Shown here piece after piece: positions 1 to 8,939 of a DNA stretch of 64,000 bases (the stretch's first letter is position 1; each line of letters begins with the position of its first letter). The stretch is from Cetobacterium somerae ATCC BAA-474 (lineage in GTDB: Bacteria > Fusobacteriota > Fusobacteriia > Fusobacteriales > Fusobacteriaceae). The position numbers were made by a program, and so were the translations under genes. The stretch lies in assembly GCF_000479045.1 (NCBI RefSeq), contig NZ_KI518203.1:1-64000 (forward strand), in the 5' to 3' direction. The notes below the pieces were generated by a model that ran no database searches, was not told where the DNA came from, and saw only the letters and a list, made by a program, of their open reading frames with translations.

Positions 1-14
1 CAATATATATTGTG
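1..14. promoter_or_regulatory. Candidate NrdR box at the window edge
   Basis: The palindrome CAATATATATTG followed by TG sits at the first base of the window and resembles the 3' part of the NrdR box (ACAC-TATAT-AGTGT type). The left flank is cut off. It is about 210 bases upstream of nrdD, which NrdR often represses, but the usual second box was not found. The rest of 1-180 is AT-rich with no gene and no convincing promoter. Inference only. Confidence 0.3.
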
Positions 15-225
15 TTTTTTATTTTTTTCTATGAATTTTTTTTGCTCTATTTTTTTTAATTTGATTATTTTTTTAACTTCATTTTGCTTTAGTAACTCTA
101 TATTTTTCTGTCAAATATTTTTTTTTAACCATTTTTTTAATCATTTTTACTTTTTTACACATTTGTAGAATTATATAAAAATGTGTATAATAATTGAAGA
201 AAAAAATAAAAATGGGGTGATTTCT

Positions 226-2415
226 TTGAAAGAAGTTATTAAAAGAGATGGATCAACTGTAAACTTTGATAAAAGTAGAATTGTTAGAGCTATTACTATG
301 GCTTTTAATCAAAAAGAAAAATTAGTTAATACCGATCTTATTGAGAAAATAGCGTCTCAAATAGAAAATCTTGATACTCCTAAGATGCATGTTGAGGAAA
401 TCCAGGATATTGTTGTAAAAAAACTTATGGGATCTTCTGAAAAAGATATTGCACTTTCTTATCAAGAATATCGTACTGTTAAAAATGAGCTAAGAAAAAA
501 AGAACAGGTTATATATAAAAAAATTGGTGAATTAATCGACGCATCTAACGAAGATATGTTAAATGAAAATGCTAATAAAGATGGAAAAACAATCTCTGTA
601 CAAAGAGATTTATTAGCTGGTATTTCATCGAAAGATTATTATTTAAATAGAATTCTACCAAAACACTTAAAAGAAGCTCATGAAAGTGGAAGAATACACA
701 TACATGATTTAGATTACCTTCTTTTTAGAGAAACAAATTGTGAGTTAGTTAATATTGAACAAATGTTAAAAGGTGGATGCAATATCGGTAATGCTAAAAT
801 GTTAGAACCTAACTCTGTTGAAGTTGCAGTTGGACATATTGTACAAATTATCGCTTCTGTTTCTTCGAATACTTATGGTGGATGCTCTATTCCTTACCTT
901 GACAGAGCATTAGTTCCATATATTGTTAAAACATTTAAAAAACATTTTGCAAAAGGATTAAAGTATATAGAAAGATTAACTCAAAGTGAAATCGATTCAA
1001 TTCTTTCTACAACTGATATCAACTACTCTAATGAATCTTTAAAAGCAAAATATCCAAACGCTTTTGATTATACTGTAGATATGACTGAGGAGTCTGTAAA
1101 ACAGTCTATGCAAGGTTTAGAATATGAAATCAATAGTTTATCTACAGTTAATGGTCAAACTCCTTTTACTACTATAGGAATAGGAACTGAAACATCTTGG
1201 GAAGGTAAATTAGTTCAAAAATTTGTGTTCAAAACTAGAATGGAAGGATTTGGAGCAAAAAAAGAGACTGCTATATTCCCTAAAATCGTTTATGCTGTTT
1301 GCGATGGATTAAACTTCAATCCTGAAGATCCAAACTGGGATATATCTCAACTTGCTTTTGAATGTATGACAAAATCTGTTTATCCTGATATCTTATTCGT
1401 TACACCAGAACAAGTTAAAAACGGTACTGTTGTTTATCCTATGGGATGTAGAGCGTTCCTATCTCCTTGGTGGGACGAAAACGGAAATGAAAAATACTCA
1501 GGTAGATTTAATATTGGAGCTACTACAATTAACTTACCTAAAATCGCTATAAAAAATAGAGGTAACGAAGCTGGATTCTATAAAGAATTAGATGAAATTT
1601 TAAACCTTTGTAAAGAAAATAGTATATTCAGAGCTAAATATTTAGAAAATACTCCTGCAGAAATTGCTCCAATTCTTTGGATGGCCGGTGCTCTTTCTGA
1701 GAAACAAGCTAAAGAAACAATCAAAGATTTAATCTGGGGCGGATATGCTACCGTATCTATTGGTTATATTGGTCTTAGCGAAGTTTCTGAGCTTATATAT
1801 GGTAAAAACTTTGCCTTAGATGAAGAATCATATGATAAAACATTTAAAATTTTAGAATATATTTCTAAAAAAGTTAAAGAATTTAAAGATGAAACAAAAT
1901 TAGGATTCGCTCTTTATTCTACACCTTCTGAATCTCTTTGTGATAGATTTGCCCAAATAGATTTAAAAGAGTTTGGTCCAATTGAAGGAATCACTGATAA
2001 AGAATATTACGATAACTCTTTCCACGTTTCTTCTAAAATTAAAATAAATCCTTTTGAGAAATTGAGATTAGAGGCTCCTGGACATACTTTAGCAGCTGGT
2101 GGACATATCAGTTACATTGAAACTGATTCTTTAAAGAAAAACCTTGAAGCTGTATATCAAGTTTTAAGATATGCTCAATCAATTGGGATTCACTATATGG
2201 GAATTAATCAACCAGTTGATAAATGTCACATCTGTAACTTTAATGGAGAATTTTTAGCAACAGAAAGAGGATTTGAATGCCCACAATGTGGAAATCATGA
2301 TTCTACTAAAATGAATGTTATAAGAAGAGTATGTGGTTACTTAGCTCAACCTGATTCTAGACCTTTCAATAAAGGAAAACAAAAAGAGGTTATAAATAGA
2401 GTTAAACATATGTAA
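226..2415 (+). CDS. nrdD: Anaerobic (class III) ribonucleoside-triphosphate reductase
   Basis: Reduces ribonucleotides to deoxyribonucleotides without oxygen, using a glycyl radical installed by NrdG. The N-terminus is an ATP-cone (EVIKRDG, NFDKSRIVRAI). Near the C-terminus, CHIC and CPQC (about residues 667-688) form the zinc site, and RVCGYL carries the radical glycine at about residue 704. An in-frame ATG lies at 181, but the TTG at 226 has GGGGTG six bases upstream and gives the usual family start (KEVIKRDG), so I chose it; 729 residues. nrdG follows 18 bases downstream. Family assignment is certain; the start is less so. Confidence 0.97.
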   Translation: MKEVIKRDGSTVNFDKSRIVRAITMAFNQKEKLVNTDLIEKIASQIENLDTPKMHVEEIQDIVVKKLMGSSEKDIALSYQEYRTVKNELRKKEQVIYKKIGELIDASNEDMLNENANKDGKTISVQRDLLAGISSKDYYLNRILPKHLKEAHESGRIHIHDLDYLLFRETNCELVNIEQMLKGGCNIGNAKMLEPNSVEVAVGHIVQIIASVSSNTYGGCSIPYLDRALVPYIVKTFKKHFAKGLKYIERLTQSEIDSILSTTDINYSNESLKAKYPNAFDYTVDMTEESVKQSMQGLEYEINSLSTVNGQTPFTTIGIGTETSWEGKLVQKFVFKTRMEGFGAKKETAIFPKIVYAVCDGLNFNPEDPNWDISQLAFECMTKSVYPDILFVTPEQVKNGTVVYPMGCRAFLSPWWDENGNEKYSGRFNIGATTINLPKIAIKNRGNEAGFYKELDEILNLCKENSIFRAKYLENTPAEIAPILWMAGALSEKQAKETIKDLIWGGYATVSIGYIGLSEVSELIYGKNFALDEESYDKTFKILEYISKKVKEFKDETKLGFALYSTPSESLCDRFAQIDLKEFGPIEGITDKEYYDNSFHVSSKIKINPFEKLRLEAPGHTLAAGGHISYIETDSLKKNLEAVYQVLRYAQSIGIHYMGINQPVDKCHICNFNGEFLATERGFECPQCGNHDSTKMNVIRRVCGYLAQPDSRPFNKGKQKEVINRVKHM

Positions 2416-2433
2416 AATGATGGGAGATTGATT

Positions 2434-2943
2434 ATGAATTATTCTGGTATTAAATATACAGATATGATTAACGGGGAAGGTATTAGAGTTAGTCTTTTTG
2501 TAAGTGGTTGTTCACACTATTGTAAAGATTGTTTTAATTCTGATACTTGGGATCCAAATTATGGTTCTCTATTTACTGAAGAAACTGAAAATGATATTTT
2601 AAACTATTTTAAAAAATATGATAAAAGTATAAAAGGATTATCTTTATTAGGAGGAGACCCTACTTATATCAGTAATATAGATCCTCTTGTGTCTTTTATA
2701 AAGAAATTTAAAAATCTTTTTCCTGAAAAAGATATCTGGATTTGGTCAGGTTTTACTTGGGAAGCTATTATTGAAAGCCCAAAGTTATTGTCTCTTATAG
2801 AATTATGTGATATTTTAGTCGATGGAAAGTTTCGAATAGAAGAAAAAGATTTAAATCTTAAATGGCGTGGTAGTAAAAATCAAAGAATCATTAATATAAA
2901 AAAAAGTTTAGAGTTAAAAGAAACCATCAAATATATAGATTAA
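2434..2943 (+). CDS. nrdG: Anaerobic ribonucleotide reductase activating protein (radical SAM)
   Basis: Radical SAM activase that makes the glycyl radical on NrdD. The iron-sulfur motif CSHYCKDC gives Cys26, Cys30 and Cys33 in the CxxxCxxC spacing, and the GGDP segment is the SAM-binding element. At 169 residues it has the normal NrdG length. ATG 2434 is preferred over the in-frame TTG at 2428, because the GGGAG ribosome site at 2422-2426 lies seven bases before the ATG and only one before the TTG. It forms a two-gene operon with nrdD and ends in a strong hairpin. Confidence 0.96.
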   Translation: MNYSGIKYTDMINGEGIRVSLFVSGCSHYCKDCFNSDTWDPNYGSLFTEETENDILNYFKKYDKSIKGLSLLGGDPTYISNIDPLVSFIKKFKNLFPEKDIWIWSGFTWEAIIESPKLLSLIELCDILVDGKFRIEEKDLNLKWRGSKNQRIINIKKSLELKETIKYID

Positions 2944-2944
2944 A

Positions 2945-2980
2945 AAAGAATCTAGAGGAGTATACCTCTAGATTCTTTTT
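2945..2980. terminator. Bidirectional intrinsic terminator, nrdG/mglC
   Basis: A 14-bp perfect stem (AAAGAATCTAGAGG and its complement) with a six-base loop at 2959-2964, flanked by A and T runs. It lies between convergent nrdG and mglC and can serve both. Confidence 0.92.
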
Positions 2981-2987
2981 ATTATTT

Positions 2988-3998
2988 CTATTTTTTCTTT
3001 ACATATTTTAATGTATCTAATGCAACTGCCATAACTATTATTAATCCTTTTATTATATATTGCCAATATGGATTTACTCCTATAAAAGTTAATCCATAGT
3101 TTATTACAGTAAAAATTATAACCCCTATTAATACTCCTGGAACTGTTCCTACTCCTCCTGAAAACGAAACTCCCCCTACAACACAAGCTGCTATAGCATC
3201 CATCTCATACATATTTCCAAGGTTATTTGTAGCACTTCCTACTCTTCCAGCCTCTAACATTCCACCAAAAGCATAGAATATTCCAGATAATGTATAAACT
3301 AGCACTAATGTCTTTTTTACATTTACTCCTGATACCTTAGCCGCTTCAGGATTTCCTCCTACTGCAAATAAATTTTTTCCAAAAGTTGTTTTATTCCATA
3401 AAATCCATATAAACAATACTGCTAATGCTGCATAAATAATCAGATAGTTAAATCTAAATCCTGCTATTGTGAAATAGCCTTGAGCAAAATTAGTAAAACT
3501 CTTTGAGAATCCTGCTATTGGTGAAGCTCCAACATAATCATAATATAAAGAGTTTGCACCATAGATTATAATCATCGAACCTAGCGTTGCAACAAATGGA
3601 GTTACATTTAAGTATGCTACAACAAATCCATTTAAAAATCCAACAAATGCTCCAATAATTCCTATTATAACTATAACAGCTGGAATTGGTAATGTATCTA
3701 GATTAGGAAATACTTTATTTACATTAGTCATTGCCTGTAATAATGTCGCCGAAATTACTGCTGATAACCCTACTTGTCTTCCTACAGATAAATCTGTTCC
3801 CTGAGTAACTATTATTCCTGCTACCCCTAAAGCTAATATTGTTCTAACTGATGATTGAGTTAATATATTCCTCATATTTCTAAAACTTAGAAAAGATGGT
3901 TCTTTTATAATTATTCCTGCTATAAGTATCAATAATACTAAATATAATCCTCCATCCAATAGAAGTTTTTTTGTATCTTTACCTTTAAAAAATTCCAT
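2988..3998 (-). CDS. mglC: Galactose/methyl-galactoside ABC transporter permease
   Basis: Inner-membrane permease of the Mgl importer (BPD_transp_2, RbsC/MglC group). The 336 residues are mostly hydrophobic, with about eight to ten membrane segments. Conserved permease stretches include GIIVTQGTDLSVGR and KVSGVNVKKT, close to the E. coli protein as I remember it. It is the last gene of mglB-mglA-mglC, 16 bases after mglA, and ends at the bidirectional hairpin. Confidence 0.95.
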   Translation of the reverse strand: MEFFKGKDTKKLLLDGGLYLVLLILIAGIIIKEPSFLSFRNMRNILTQSSVRTILALGVAGIIVTQGTDLSVGRQVGLSAVISATLLQAMTNVNKVFPNLDTLPIPAVIVIIGIIGAFVGFLNGFVVAYLNVTPFVATLGSMIIIYGANSLYYDYVGASPIAGFSKSFTNFAQGYFTIAGFRFNYLIIYAALAVLFIWILWNKTTFGKNLFAVGGNPEAAKVSGVNVKKTLVLVYTLSGIFYAFGGMLEAGRVGSATNNLGNMYEMDAIAACVVGGVSFSGGVGTVPGVLIGVIIFTVINYGLTFIGVNPYWQYIIKGLIIVMAVALDTLKYVKKK

Positions 3999-4014
3999 TT
4001 TGTCCTCCCATAAC

Positions 4015-5511
4015 TTATAAATATAATGATGCTAATTTTAAAATCTCTTCTTGACTTGTTTCATGAGTATTTACAATTCCAGCTACTTTTCCATTACTCA
4101 TAACTAATATTCTATCTGTAACCCCTAAAAGCTCTGGCATTTCAGAAGAAATCATAATTATTCCTTTTCCTTTATTTGCCAAGTCTAGCATTAACTGATA
4201 AATTTCATATTTAGCTCCTACATCTATCCCTCTTGTTGGTTCATCTAACATCAGTATATCCGGACTAGTTAAAAGCCATCTTCCTATTATTACTTTTTGT
4301 TGGTTTCCACCTGATAAATTTCCTATAGGAGTTTTTTGATTCGGTGTCTTTACCCTCATTGAATCAATAACCCATTTTGTATCTCCATACATTTTAGAAG
4401 AGTTCAAAATTTTATTTTTTCCTTCGTAATTAGTCATATTAGATATTAACGAATTAAATTCAATATTTAACTGAGGAAAAATACCTGTAGCTCTTCTCTC
4501 TTCTGTTACAAGTGCAAAACCATTTTTTATAGCTTCTAAACTAGTTTTATTTTCTATTTCTTTTCCATTTATTATTACTTTTCCACTTTCTCTTTCTCTA
4601 ATTCCAAATATAGTTTCAACTATATCTGTTCTTTTAGATCCAACTAATCCTGCTACTCCAAGGATTTCTCCTTTTTTCAATTCAAAAGTTATATCTTTTA
4701 TAGATGGTTGATTCTTAGCTGTTAAGTTTTCTACTTGAAGTACCACTTCTTGAGGAACATTTGTTTTTTCAGGAAATCTTTGAGTTAAAGATCTTCCAAC
4801 CATCATACTTATTATCTCATCAGTTGATAACCCATCTAAACTAGTTGTAGTAACCCACTGTCCATCTCTTAGTATTGTTATATCATCACAAATCTCTTTT
4901 ATTTCTTCCATTTTATGAGATATATATACAACACCACAACCTCTATCTGTAAGCTTTTTGATAATCTTAAAAAGATGTCCAACTTCCTTTTCTGTTAGAG
5001 AGGATGTAGGCTCATCCATTACTATTATTTTAGAATTATATGAAAAGGCCTTTGCTATCTCAACCATTTGCATCTGTGATACAGATAATGTTGAAACTTT
5101 CGCTTTTGGATCTACATCAATTTCCAACTCTTTAAATATTTTCTTTGTATCTTCATACATCTTTTTATGATCTACAAATATTCCTTTTAAAGGATACCTC
5201 CCTAACCAAACATTGTCCATTACAGTTCTTTGTAAAACTTGATTTAGTTCTTGGTGAACCATTGATACACCATTTTCTAAAGCATCTTTAGCTGAAATAA
5301 AATTAACTTCTTTTCCATCTAAGAAAACTTTCCCCTCATCTCTTGAATAAATTCCAAATAAACATTTCATTAAAGTTGACTTCCCAGCTCCATTTTCTCC
5401 CATTAAAGCATGAACTGTATGAGGTCTTATTTTTAAATTTACCTTATCTAGAGCTTTTACTCCGGGAAAAGACTTTGATACTTCTGTCATTTCTAGTAAA
5501 TATTTTTCCAT
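4015..5511 (-). CDS. mglA: Galactose/methyl-galactoside ABC transporter ATP-binding protein
   Basis: Energises MglBC. It is a double ATPase of 498 residues. The first Walker A is GENGAGKST at 38-46, with SVSQMQM and VMDEPTSS after it; the second half has LSGGNQQKV and LMLDEPTRG. Much of the sequence agrees closely with E. coli MglA (for example [13 protein letters not shown] and SHKMEEI). ATG at 5511 is chosen because AAGGAG lies five bases upstream; an in-frame GTG at 5517 overlaps that ribosome site. Confidence 0.97.
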   Translation of the reverse strand: MEKYLLEMTEVSKSFPGVKALDKVNLKIRPHTVHALMGENGAGKSTLMKCLFGIYSRDEGKVFLDGKEVNFISAKDALENGVSMVHQELNQVLQRTVMDNVWLGRYPLKGIFVDHKKMYEDTKKIFKELEIDVDPKAKVSTLSVSQMQMVEIAKAFSYNSKIIVMDEPTSSLTEKEVGHLFKIIKKLTDRGCGVVYISHKMEEIKEICDDITILRDGQWVTTTSLDGLSTDEIISMMVGRSLTQRFPEKTNVPQEVVLQVENLTAKNQPSIKDITFELKKGEILGVAGLVGSKRTDIVETIFGIRERESGKVIINGKEIENKTSLEAIKNGFALVTEERRATGIFPQLNIEFNSLISNMTNYEGKNKILNSSKMYGDTKWVIDSMRVKTPNQKTPIGNLSGGNQQKVIIGRWLLTSPDILMLDEPTRGIDVGAKYEIYQLMLDLANKGKGIIMISSEMPELLGVTDRILVMSNGKVAGIVNTHETSQEEILKLASLYL

Positions 5512-5547
5512 ACCCACTCCTTAAAATCTAAATATTTTATAAAGAAA

Positions 5548-5565
5548 GGGAGGCTCATACCTCCC
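5548..5565 (-). other. Intercistronic hairpin between mglB and mglA
   Basis: On the minus strand GGGAGG and CCTCCC form a 6-bp GC-rich stem with a six-base loop, followed by TTTCTTT. It sits directly after the mglB stop. By position it could be a partial terminator or an mRNA-stabilising hairpin that raises binding-protein output over MglA and MglC. Confidence 0.6.
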
Positions 5566-5572
5566 CTACACA

Positions 5573-6556
5573 CTACTTTTTAAAATCTTTTAAATTGTCT
5601 TTATCTACTCCTACATAAGGTACTCTTAATACTTTATCTTTTAATTCCCATTTTGTTCCTTCTGTAGGTTTTTTCCCTTCAGCTAAATTTTTTGCAATTT
5701 CGTATGTTGCTTGACCTTGGTTCATTCCATCATTAAGTACTGTTCCTGCAACATCTCCGTTTTCAACCATAACTAAAACTTCAGCTAAAGCATCTACTCC
5801 AAATACAGGAGTTTTTGCTTTTCCATTAGCTTTTAATGCTTCAACAGCTCCCATTGCCATTCCATCATTATTTGCAATTACAACCTCTATTTTTTCACCA
5901 TTTGGACCTGATAACCATGCTTCCATTTTATCTTTTGCCATAGCAGCATCCCACATTCCAGTATCCATATGTAATTCTTGTGTTTTTATTCCTTTTTCAT
6001 TTAAAGTTTGTGTTACATATGTTGTTCTAGCTTCTGCGTCTGGATGTCCAGGCTCTCCTTTTAAAAGAACATATTGTAATACTCCATCTTTATTTAAATC
6101 CCAAGCTGGATTTGCTGCCCAATGTTTAGCTATTACTTCCCCTTGAATAACTCCCGATTCTTTTGAATCTGTTCCTACATAGTAAGCTTTATCATAACTT
6201 TCCATATCTGCTTTAGACGGTTCTTTATTATAAAATACAACTGGAATATCTTCAGCTTTAGCTTTTTGGATTATTGTTGAAGCTGCTGCTGGGTCAACTA
6301 AGTTAATTGCTAATGCATCTACCCCTTTAGCAATTAAAACGTCTACTTGGTCATTTTGCTTAGATTGGTCATTTTGTGAATCGTTCATTAAAATTTCAAC
6401 ATTTTTATCGTTCTTTGCTACCTCTTCAATTCTTTGTCTAACTGTTGACATAAAATTATCATCATAACGATAAACTGTCACTCCAATTTTTGTTGGTGCT
6501 GCTGATGCCATTGTCGTAAGAGCTAATGCTCCTAATAAAACCGAAACTCTTTTCAT
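5573..6556 (-). CDS. mglB: Galactose/glucose-binding periplasmic protein
   Basis: Periplasmic receptor of the Mgl importer. A signal peptide (KR, a hydrophobic core, then MASA) is probably cut near residue 19-20. The mature chain carries the family's sugar and hinge motifs ([42 protein letters not shown]). The calcium loop DLNKDGVLQ is followed by [16 protein letters not shown]. At 327 residues it has normal length. It is first in the operon and preceded by a good promoter. Confidence 0.97.
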   Translation of the reverse strand: MKRVSVLLGALALTTMASAAPTKIGVTVYRYDDNFMSTVRQRIEEVAKNDKNVEILMNDSQNDQSKQNDQVDVLIAKGVDALAINLVDPAAASTIIQKAKAEDIPVVFYNKEPSKADMESYDKAYYVGTDSKESGVIQGEVIAKHWAANPAWDLNKDGVLQYVLLKGEPGHPDAEARTTYVTQTLNEKGIKTQELHMDTGMWDAAMAKDKMEAWLSGPNGEKIEVVIANNDGMAMGAVEALKANGKAKTPVFGVDALAEVLVMVENGDVAGTVLNDGMNQGQATYEIAKNLAEGKKPTEGTKWELKDKVLRVPYVGVDKDNLKDFKK

Positions 6557-6597
6557 AAAACCCCTCCAAAATTGTAATTATATGAAACATATTGTTA

Positions 6598-6627
6598 ATT
6601 ATACTTTATAATTAAACCCAATGTCAA
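6598..6627 (-). promoter_or_regulatory. Sigma-70-type promoter of mglBAC
   Basis: Reading the minus strand, a perfect TTGACA (6627-6622) is followed after 18 bases by a perfect TATAAT (6603-6598), 42 bases before the mglB ATG. Confidence 0.8.
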
Positions 6628-6642
6628 GCATATGAAAAAACT

Positions 6643-6683
6643 AAAAAAGAAGTTTTTTTCCTAAGTAAAAAAACTTCTTTTTT
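6643..6683 (-). terminator. Intrinsic terminator downstream of 6826-7596
   Basis: A 17-bp perfect stem (AAAAAAGAAGTTTTTTT and its complement) with a seven-base loop. Minus-strand transcripts from the gene at 6826-7596 cross the tRNA locus antisense and would stop here, before the mglB promoter. Confidence 0.75.
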
Positions 6684-6699
6684 ATCGCTATTTTTTATC

Positions 6700-6728
6700 T
6701 TGACTTTTATTTTTTTATATGTTACATT
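6700..6728 (+). promoter_or_regulatory. Promoter of the tRNA-Arg gene
   Basis: TTGACT at 6700-6705, a 17-base spacer, then TACATT at 6723-6728, about 13 bases before the mature tRNA end. Confidence 0.6.
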
Positions 6729-6741
6729 CAAAATATAAAGT

Positions 6742-6818
6742 GTATCTGTAGCTCAGTTGGATAGAGCAACTCCCTCCTAAGGAGTAGGTCATGAGTTCAA
6801 CTCTCGTCAGGTACACCA
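6742..6818 (+). tRNA. tRNA-Arg (anticodon CCT)
   Basis: Full cloverleaf. The acceptor stem GTATCTG pairs with CAGGTAC including one G-U; the D arm is GCTC/GAGC. The anticodon stem ACTCC/GGAGT encloses loop CTCCTAA, giving anticodon CCT, which reads AGG. The T arm has loop TTCAACT, and CCA is encoded at 6816-6818. It stands alone, seven bases from the stop codon of the convergent gene. Confidence 0.95.
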
Positions 6819-6825
6819 TTTTATT

Positions 6826-7596
6826 TTAAAACTTTTCTAAAGTTTTTTTTAGTATTTTTATATGATTAAAATCTGTTCCACAACATCCACCAACAATATC
6901 AACTACATTTACTTTTAGTAATTCATTTATATCTTTTATAAACTTTTCTATATCTCCATTAGAATTTGGATGAAATGATATCTTTAAATTTGTTTCTTTT
7001 TTAAATTTTTTTAATACTCCTATAATCTCTCTTGTTAATTCACTACAATTGATTCCTATTGATATAATATATTTATTCAAAAATTTTTCATATACATCTA
7101 TAAGTTTTTCACCAGAATAAAGTTTCCCATCTTTATCAACTGCAAATGAAATCATAACAGGTTTTACTAACTTTTTGTCTTCCATTTGTTTTTTTAATAA
7201 TTTTAAACTCTCTAATCCTTTATCTAAGTTATAAATCGTTTCAATCATAATAATATCTACATCACTATCCAAAATTCCATCTATTTGATCTTTATCTGGC
7301 AAACAAAAAGTTCCAATACTTTTTTTATTATACTTGTCAGCAATTTCTTTACAAATCTTTCCTCCTAATAGTGCATATTCATAAGCTTTCTCTTCGTTTT
7401 CTCCATAATTTTTCAAAGCTTCTTTAGAACAATTAAAAGTATTTGCCTTTAAACAATCCGCTCCTACCTCTACATATTTTTCATGTATTTCTTTTATTAA
7501 TTCGGGTTTTGTACAATTTAATTTTTCTCTGCATTTATCCTCTATTTTATATATATTTGAAATTATTGTTCCCATAGCTCCATCTAATAAAATCAT
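6826..7596 (-). CDS. Homocysteine S-methyltransferase-family protein
   Basis: A single-domain methyltransferase related to the N-terminal domain of MetH and to MmuM. It opens with the family signature LLDGAMGT. The three zinc-binding cysteines are present: Cys184 in GINCSE, and Cys238-Cys239 in VGGCCGT. At 256 residues it is shorter than MmuM (about 310) but keeps the whole barrel signature. No cobalamin or folate domain is attached, so the methyl donor (S-methylmethionine, SAM or other) cannot be named. A GGAGG site precedes the ATG, and it lies 39 bases after the dprA-like gene on the same strand. Confidence 0.85.
   Translation of the reverse strand: MILLDGAMGTIISNIYKIEDKCREKLNCTKPELIKEIHEKYVEVGADCLKANTFNCSKEALKNYGENEEKAYEYALLGGKICKEIADKYNKKSIGTFCLPDKDQIDGILDSDVDIIMIETIYNLDKGLESLKLLKKQMEDKKLVKPVMISFAVDKDGKLYSGEKLIDVYEKFLNKYIISIGINCSELTREIIGVLKKFKKETNLKISFHPNSNGDIEKFIKDINELLKVNVVDIVGGCCGTDFNHIKILKKTLEKF
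6828..6850 (+). terminator. Likely tRNA terminator inside the end of the convergent gene
   Basis: AAAACTTT and AAAGTTTT form an 8-bp stem with loop TCT, followed by a T run to 6850. It lies nine bases after the tRNA CCA and within the last codons of the minus-strand gene. The stem is AT-rich and therefore weak. Confidence 0.5.
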
Positions 7597-7635
7597 ATCT
7601 AAAATACCTCCTTCTAATTTCTCCTTTATTATATC

Positions 7636-8619
7636 TCAAGAAAATTCAAAAGTAAAAAGAGTATTTGGTTTAGAAGTTAAAATTTTAATTAAATTTATAT
7701 CAGAATAGGAACTTATAAACGTAACTTTAGATATATTTTTCATATTAAATATAGTTTGATTTATTTTTATATTTCTAATATAAACTCTCTTTTTTTCTGA
7801 AAAAGCCACTTTTAAAGTTGTTATAGTTCCACCTTTTTTTCCAGTTTCTAAAATTAATAGCTCTTCTGTTAAATAAGCTTGAATTCTATTTCTTTGAAGA
7901 AGATATATTCCTCTTACTTTTAAACTAGGAGGTATCTCAGATAAAATCGTTCCACCATTATCTAAAATTTCATTTGCTAAACTTAAATGTTCTTTTGGAT
8001 AAATTTCACTTCCTAACCCTTGACCTAATATAGCTATATTTTTTATATTATATTTTAAAGTAATTTTATGTCCAATAAAGTCGCAACCAATAGCTAATCC
8101 ACTTATATTGTATTTTAATTCTCTCCTCATATTTTTTATGACCTCTTCTGTAAATTCCTCTATATTTCGACCTTCAGGTTTTCTTGTGCCCACTATACAA
8201 ATTGAATTATTCAAACTGCTTGCATTTATTTCTTCCCCTTTATAATACAACACAAACGGCGGTATTTTACATAATCTCAATCTTTGAGGATAATTTGAAC
8301 AAAAATATGTAATAAACTTTATATTGTCTTTATCCATTATTTTTTTCTCTTCCTCTATTTGTTTTCTTAAGTTTTTCAACATCTTAAAATCACTAAAAAA
8401 GATTTTTATTTTTTCTTTTTCTGCTCCATCTTTTAATATATTTATAACCTCTAATGCTTCATTATAATTTCCATTTAATATATTTATTCCTAATTCACTA
8501 GATTTTTTAAAAATTCTAAATAGATATTCAGGTGAAAAAGCTAAAATATCTATTTTTCCAACATTTATAACCATCGAACCTATCATTGACCATAAAATCA
8601 TATCATCTTTCGAATACAT
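7636..8619 (-). CDS. dprA: DprA/Smf-family protein, divergent
   Basis: DprA loads RecA on incoming single-stranded DNA during transformation. The Rossmann-type core is recognisable: CIVGTRKPEGRN, then SGLAIGCDFIGHK, AILGQGLGSEIYP, GGTILSEIPP and RNRI. The usual SGSLITA segment is replaced by KKGGTITT. About 100 residues precede the core, and the C-terminal winged helix common in DprA is missing or reduced (327 residues). The symbol is by family, and competence function is unproven. ATG with an upstream GGAGG. Confidence 0.75.
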   Translation of the reverse strand: MYSKDDMILWSMIGSMVINVGKIDILAFSPEYLFRIFKKSSELGINILNGNYNEALEVINILKDGAEKEKIKIFFSDFKMLKNLRKQIEEEKKIMDKDNIKFITYFCSNYPQRLRLCKIPPFVLYYKGEEINASSLNNSICIVGTRKPEGRNIEEFTEEVIKNMRRELKYNISGLAIGCDFIGHKITLKYNIKNIAILGQGLGSEIYPKEHLSLANEILDNGGTILSEIPPSLKVRGIYLLQRNRIQAYLTEELLILETGKKGGTITTLKVAFSEKKRVYIRNIKINQTIFNMKNISKVTFISSYSDINLIKILTSKPNTLFTFEFS

Positions 8620-8641
8620 AACTTTCTCGCCTCCACATTTT

Positions 8642-8661
8642 GTATTTATAAAGATAAATAC
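8642..8661. repeat. Perfect inverted repeat upstream of dprA
   Basis: GTATTTAT-AAAG-ATAAATAC, 22 bases before the dprA start. It could be an operator or a 5' UTR hairpin. No partner copy was seen in the window. Confidence 0.5.
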
Positions 8662-8703
8662 TTAAAATTATATTTTAACCTTTTTATTTATTTTATTTTT
8701 TTC

Positions 8704-8732
8704 TTTACAATCTCTTTTATTTAATGTATACT
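8704..8732 (+). promoter_or_regulatory. Promoter of the leader RNA and YjiH-family gene
   Basis: TTTACA at 8704-8709, exactly 17 bases, then TATACT at 8727-8732. Predicted transcription start is near 8739, giving a 200-base untranslated leader. Confidence 0.7.
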
Positions 8733-8738
8733 TAACTG

Positions 8739-8872
8739 ACAATTTAAACAGAGGTTAGTTCACTTATATGTTTTGAGCCTAAGGCCGATGGCGATGACGA
8801 CATGTTCCTGTGAATTAAGTATTACGAAGCTGCCATAGTAATACGCTTAATAATATAAGTTCTCAATTCAGG
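8739..8872 (+). ncRNA. Structured 5' leader, riboswitch candidate of unrecognised class
   Basis: This 320-base stretch without a gene is much less AT-biased than its surroundings and folds well. TTAGTTCAC (8755-8763) pairs with GTGAATTAA (8810-8818). GTATTAC (8819-8825) pairs with GTAATAC (8838-8844) around loop GAAGCTGCCATA. The GCCAT in that loop is complementary to ATGGC at 8788-8792, a possible kissing contact. ACTTATAT (8762-8769) can instead pair perfectly with ATATAAGT (8853-8860), which would exclude the first helix. A terminator follows. I checked by eye for lysine, purine, TPP, SAM, cobalamin, glycine, Mg, Mn, fluoride and T-box signatures and found none. Confidence 0.7.
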
Positions 8873-8900
8873 CATACTTTTATTTAAAGTATGTTTTTTT
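8873..8900 (+). terminator. Intrinsic terminator in the leader of the YjiH-family gene
   Basis: CATACTTT and AAAGTATG form an 8-bp stem with loop TATTT, followed by seven T. It lies between the structured leader and the coding start at 8940, the usual position of a riboswitch expression platform. Confidence 0.85.
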
Positions 8901-8939
8901 ATTTGGCAGAAATTTTATAATTTCTGGAGGTTTTTTATA

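Noticed and set aside
8739..8900. Lysine riboswitch before the YjiH-family gene
   Set aside because: AGAGG at the start is suggestive, but the GCCGAAG core and the other conserved lysine-aptamer elements are absent.
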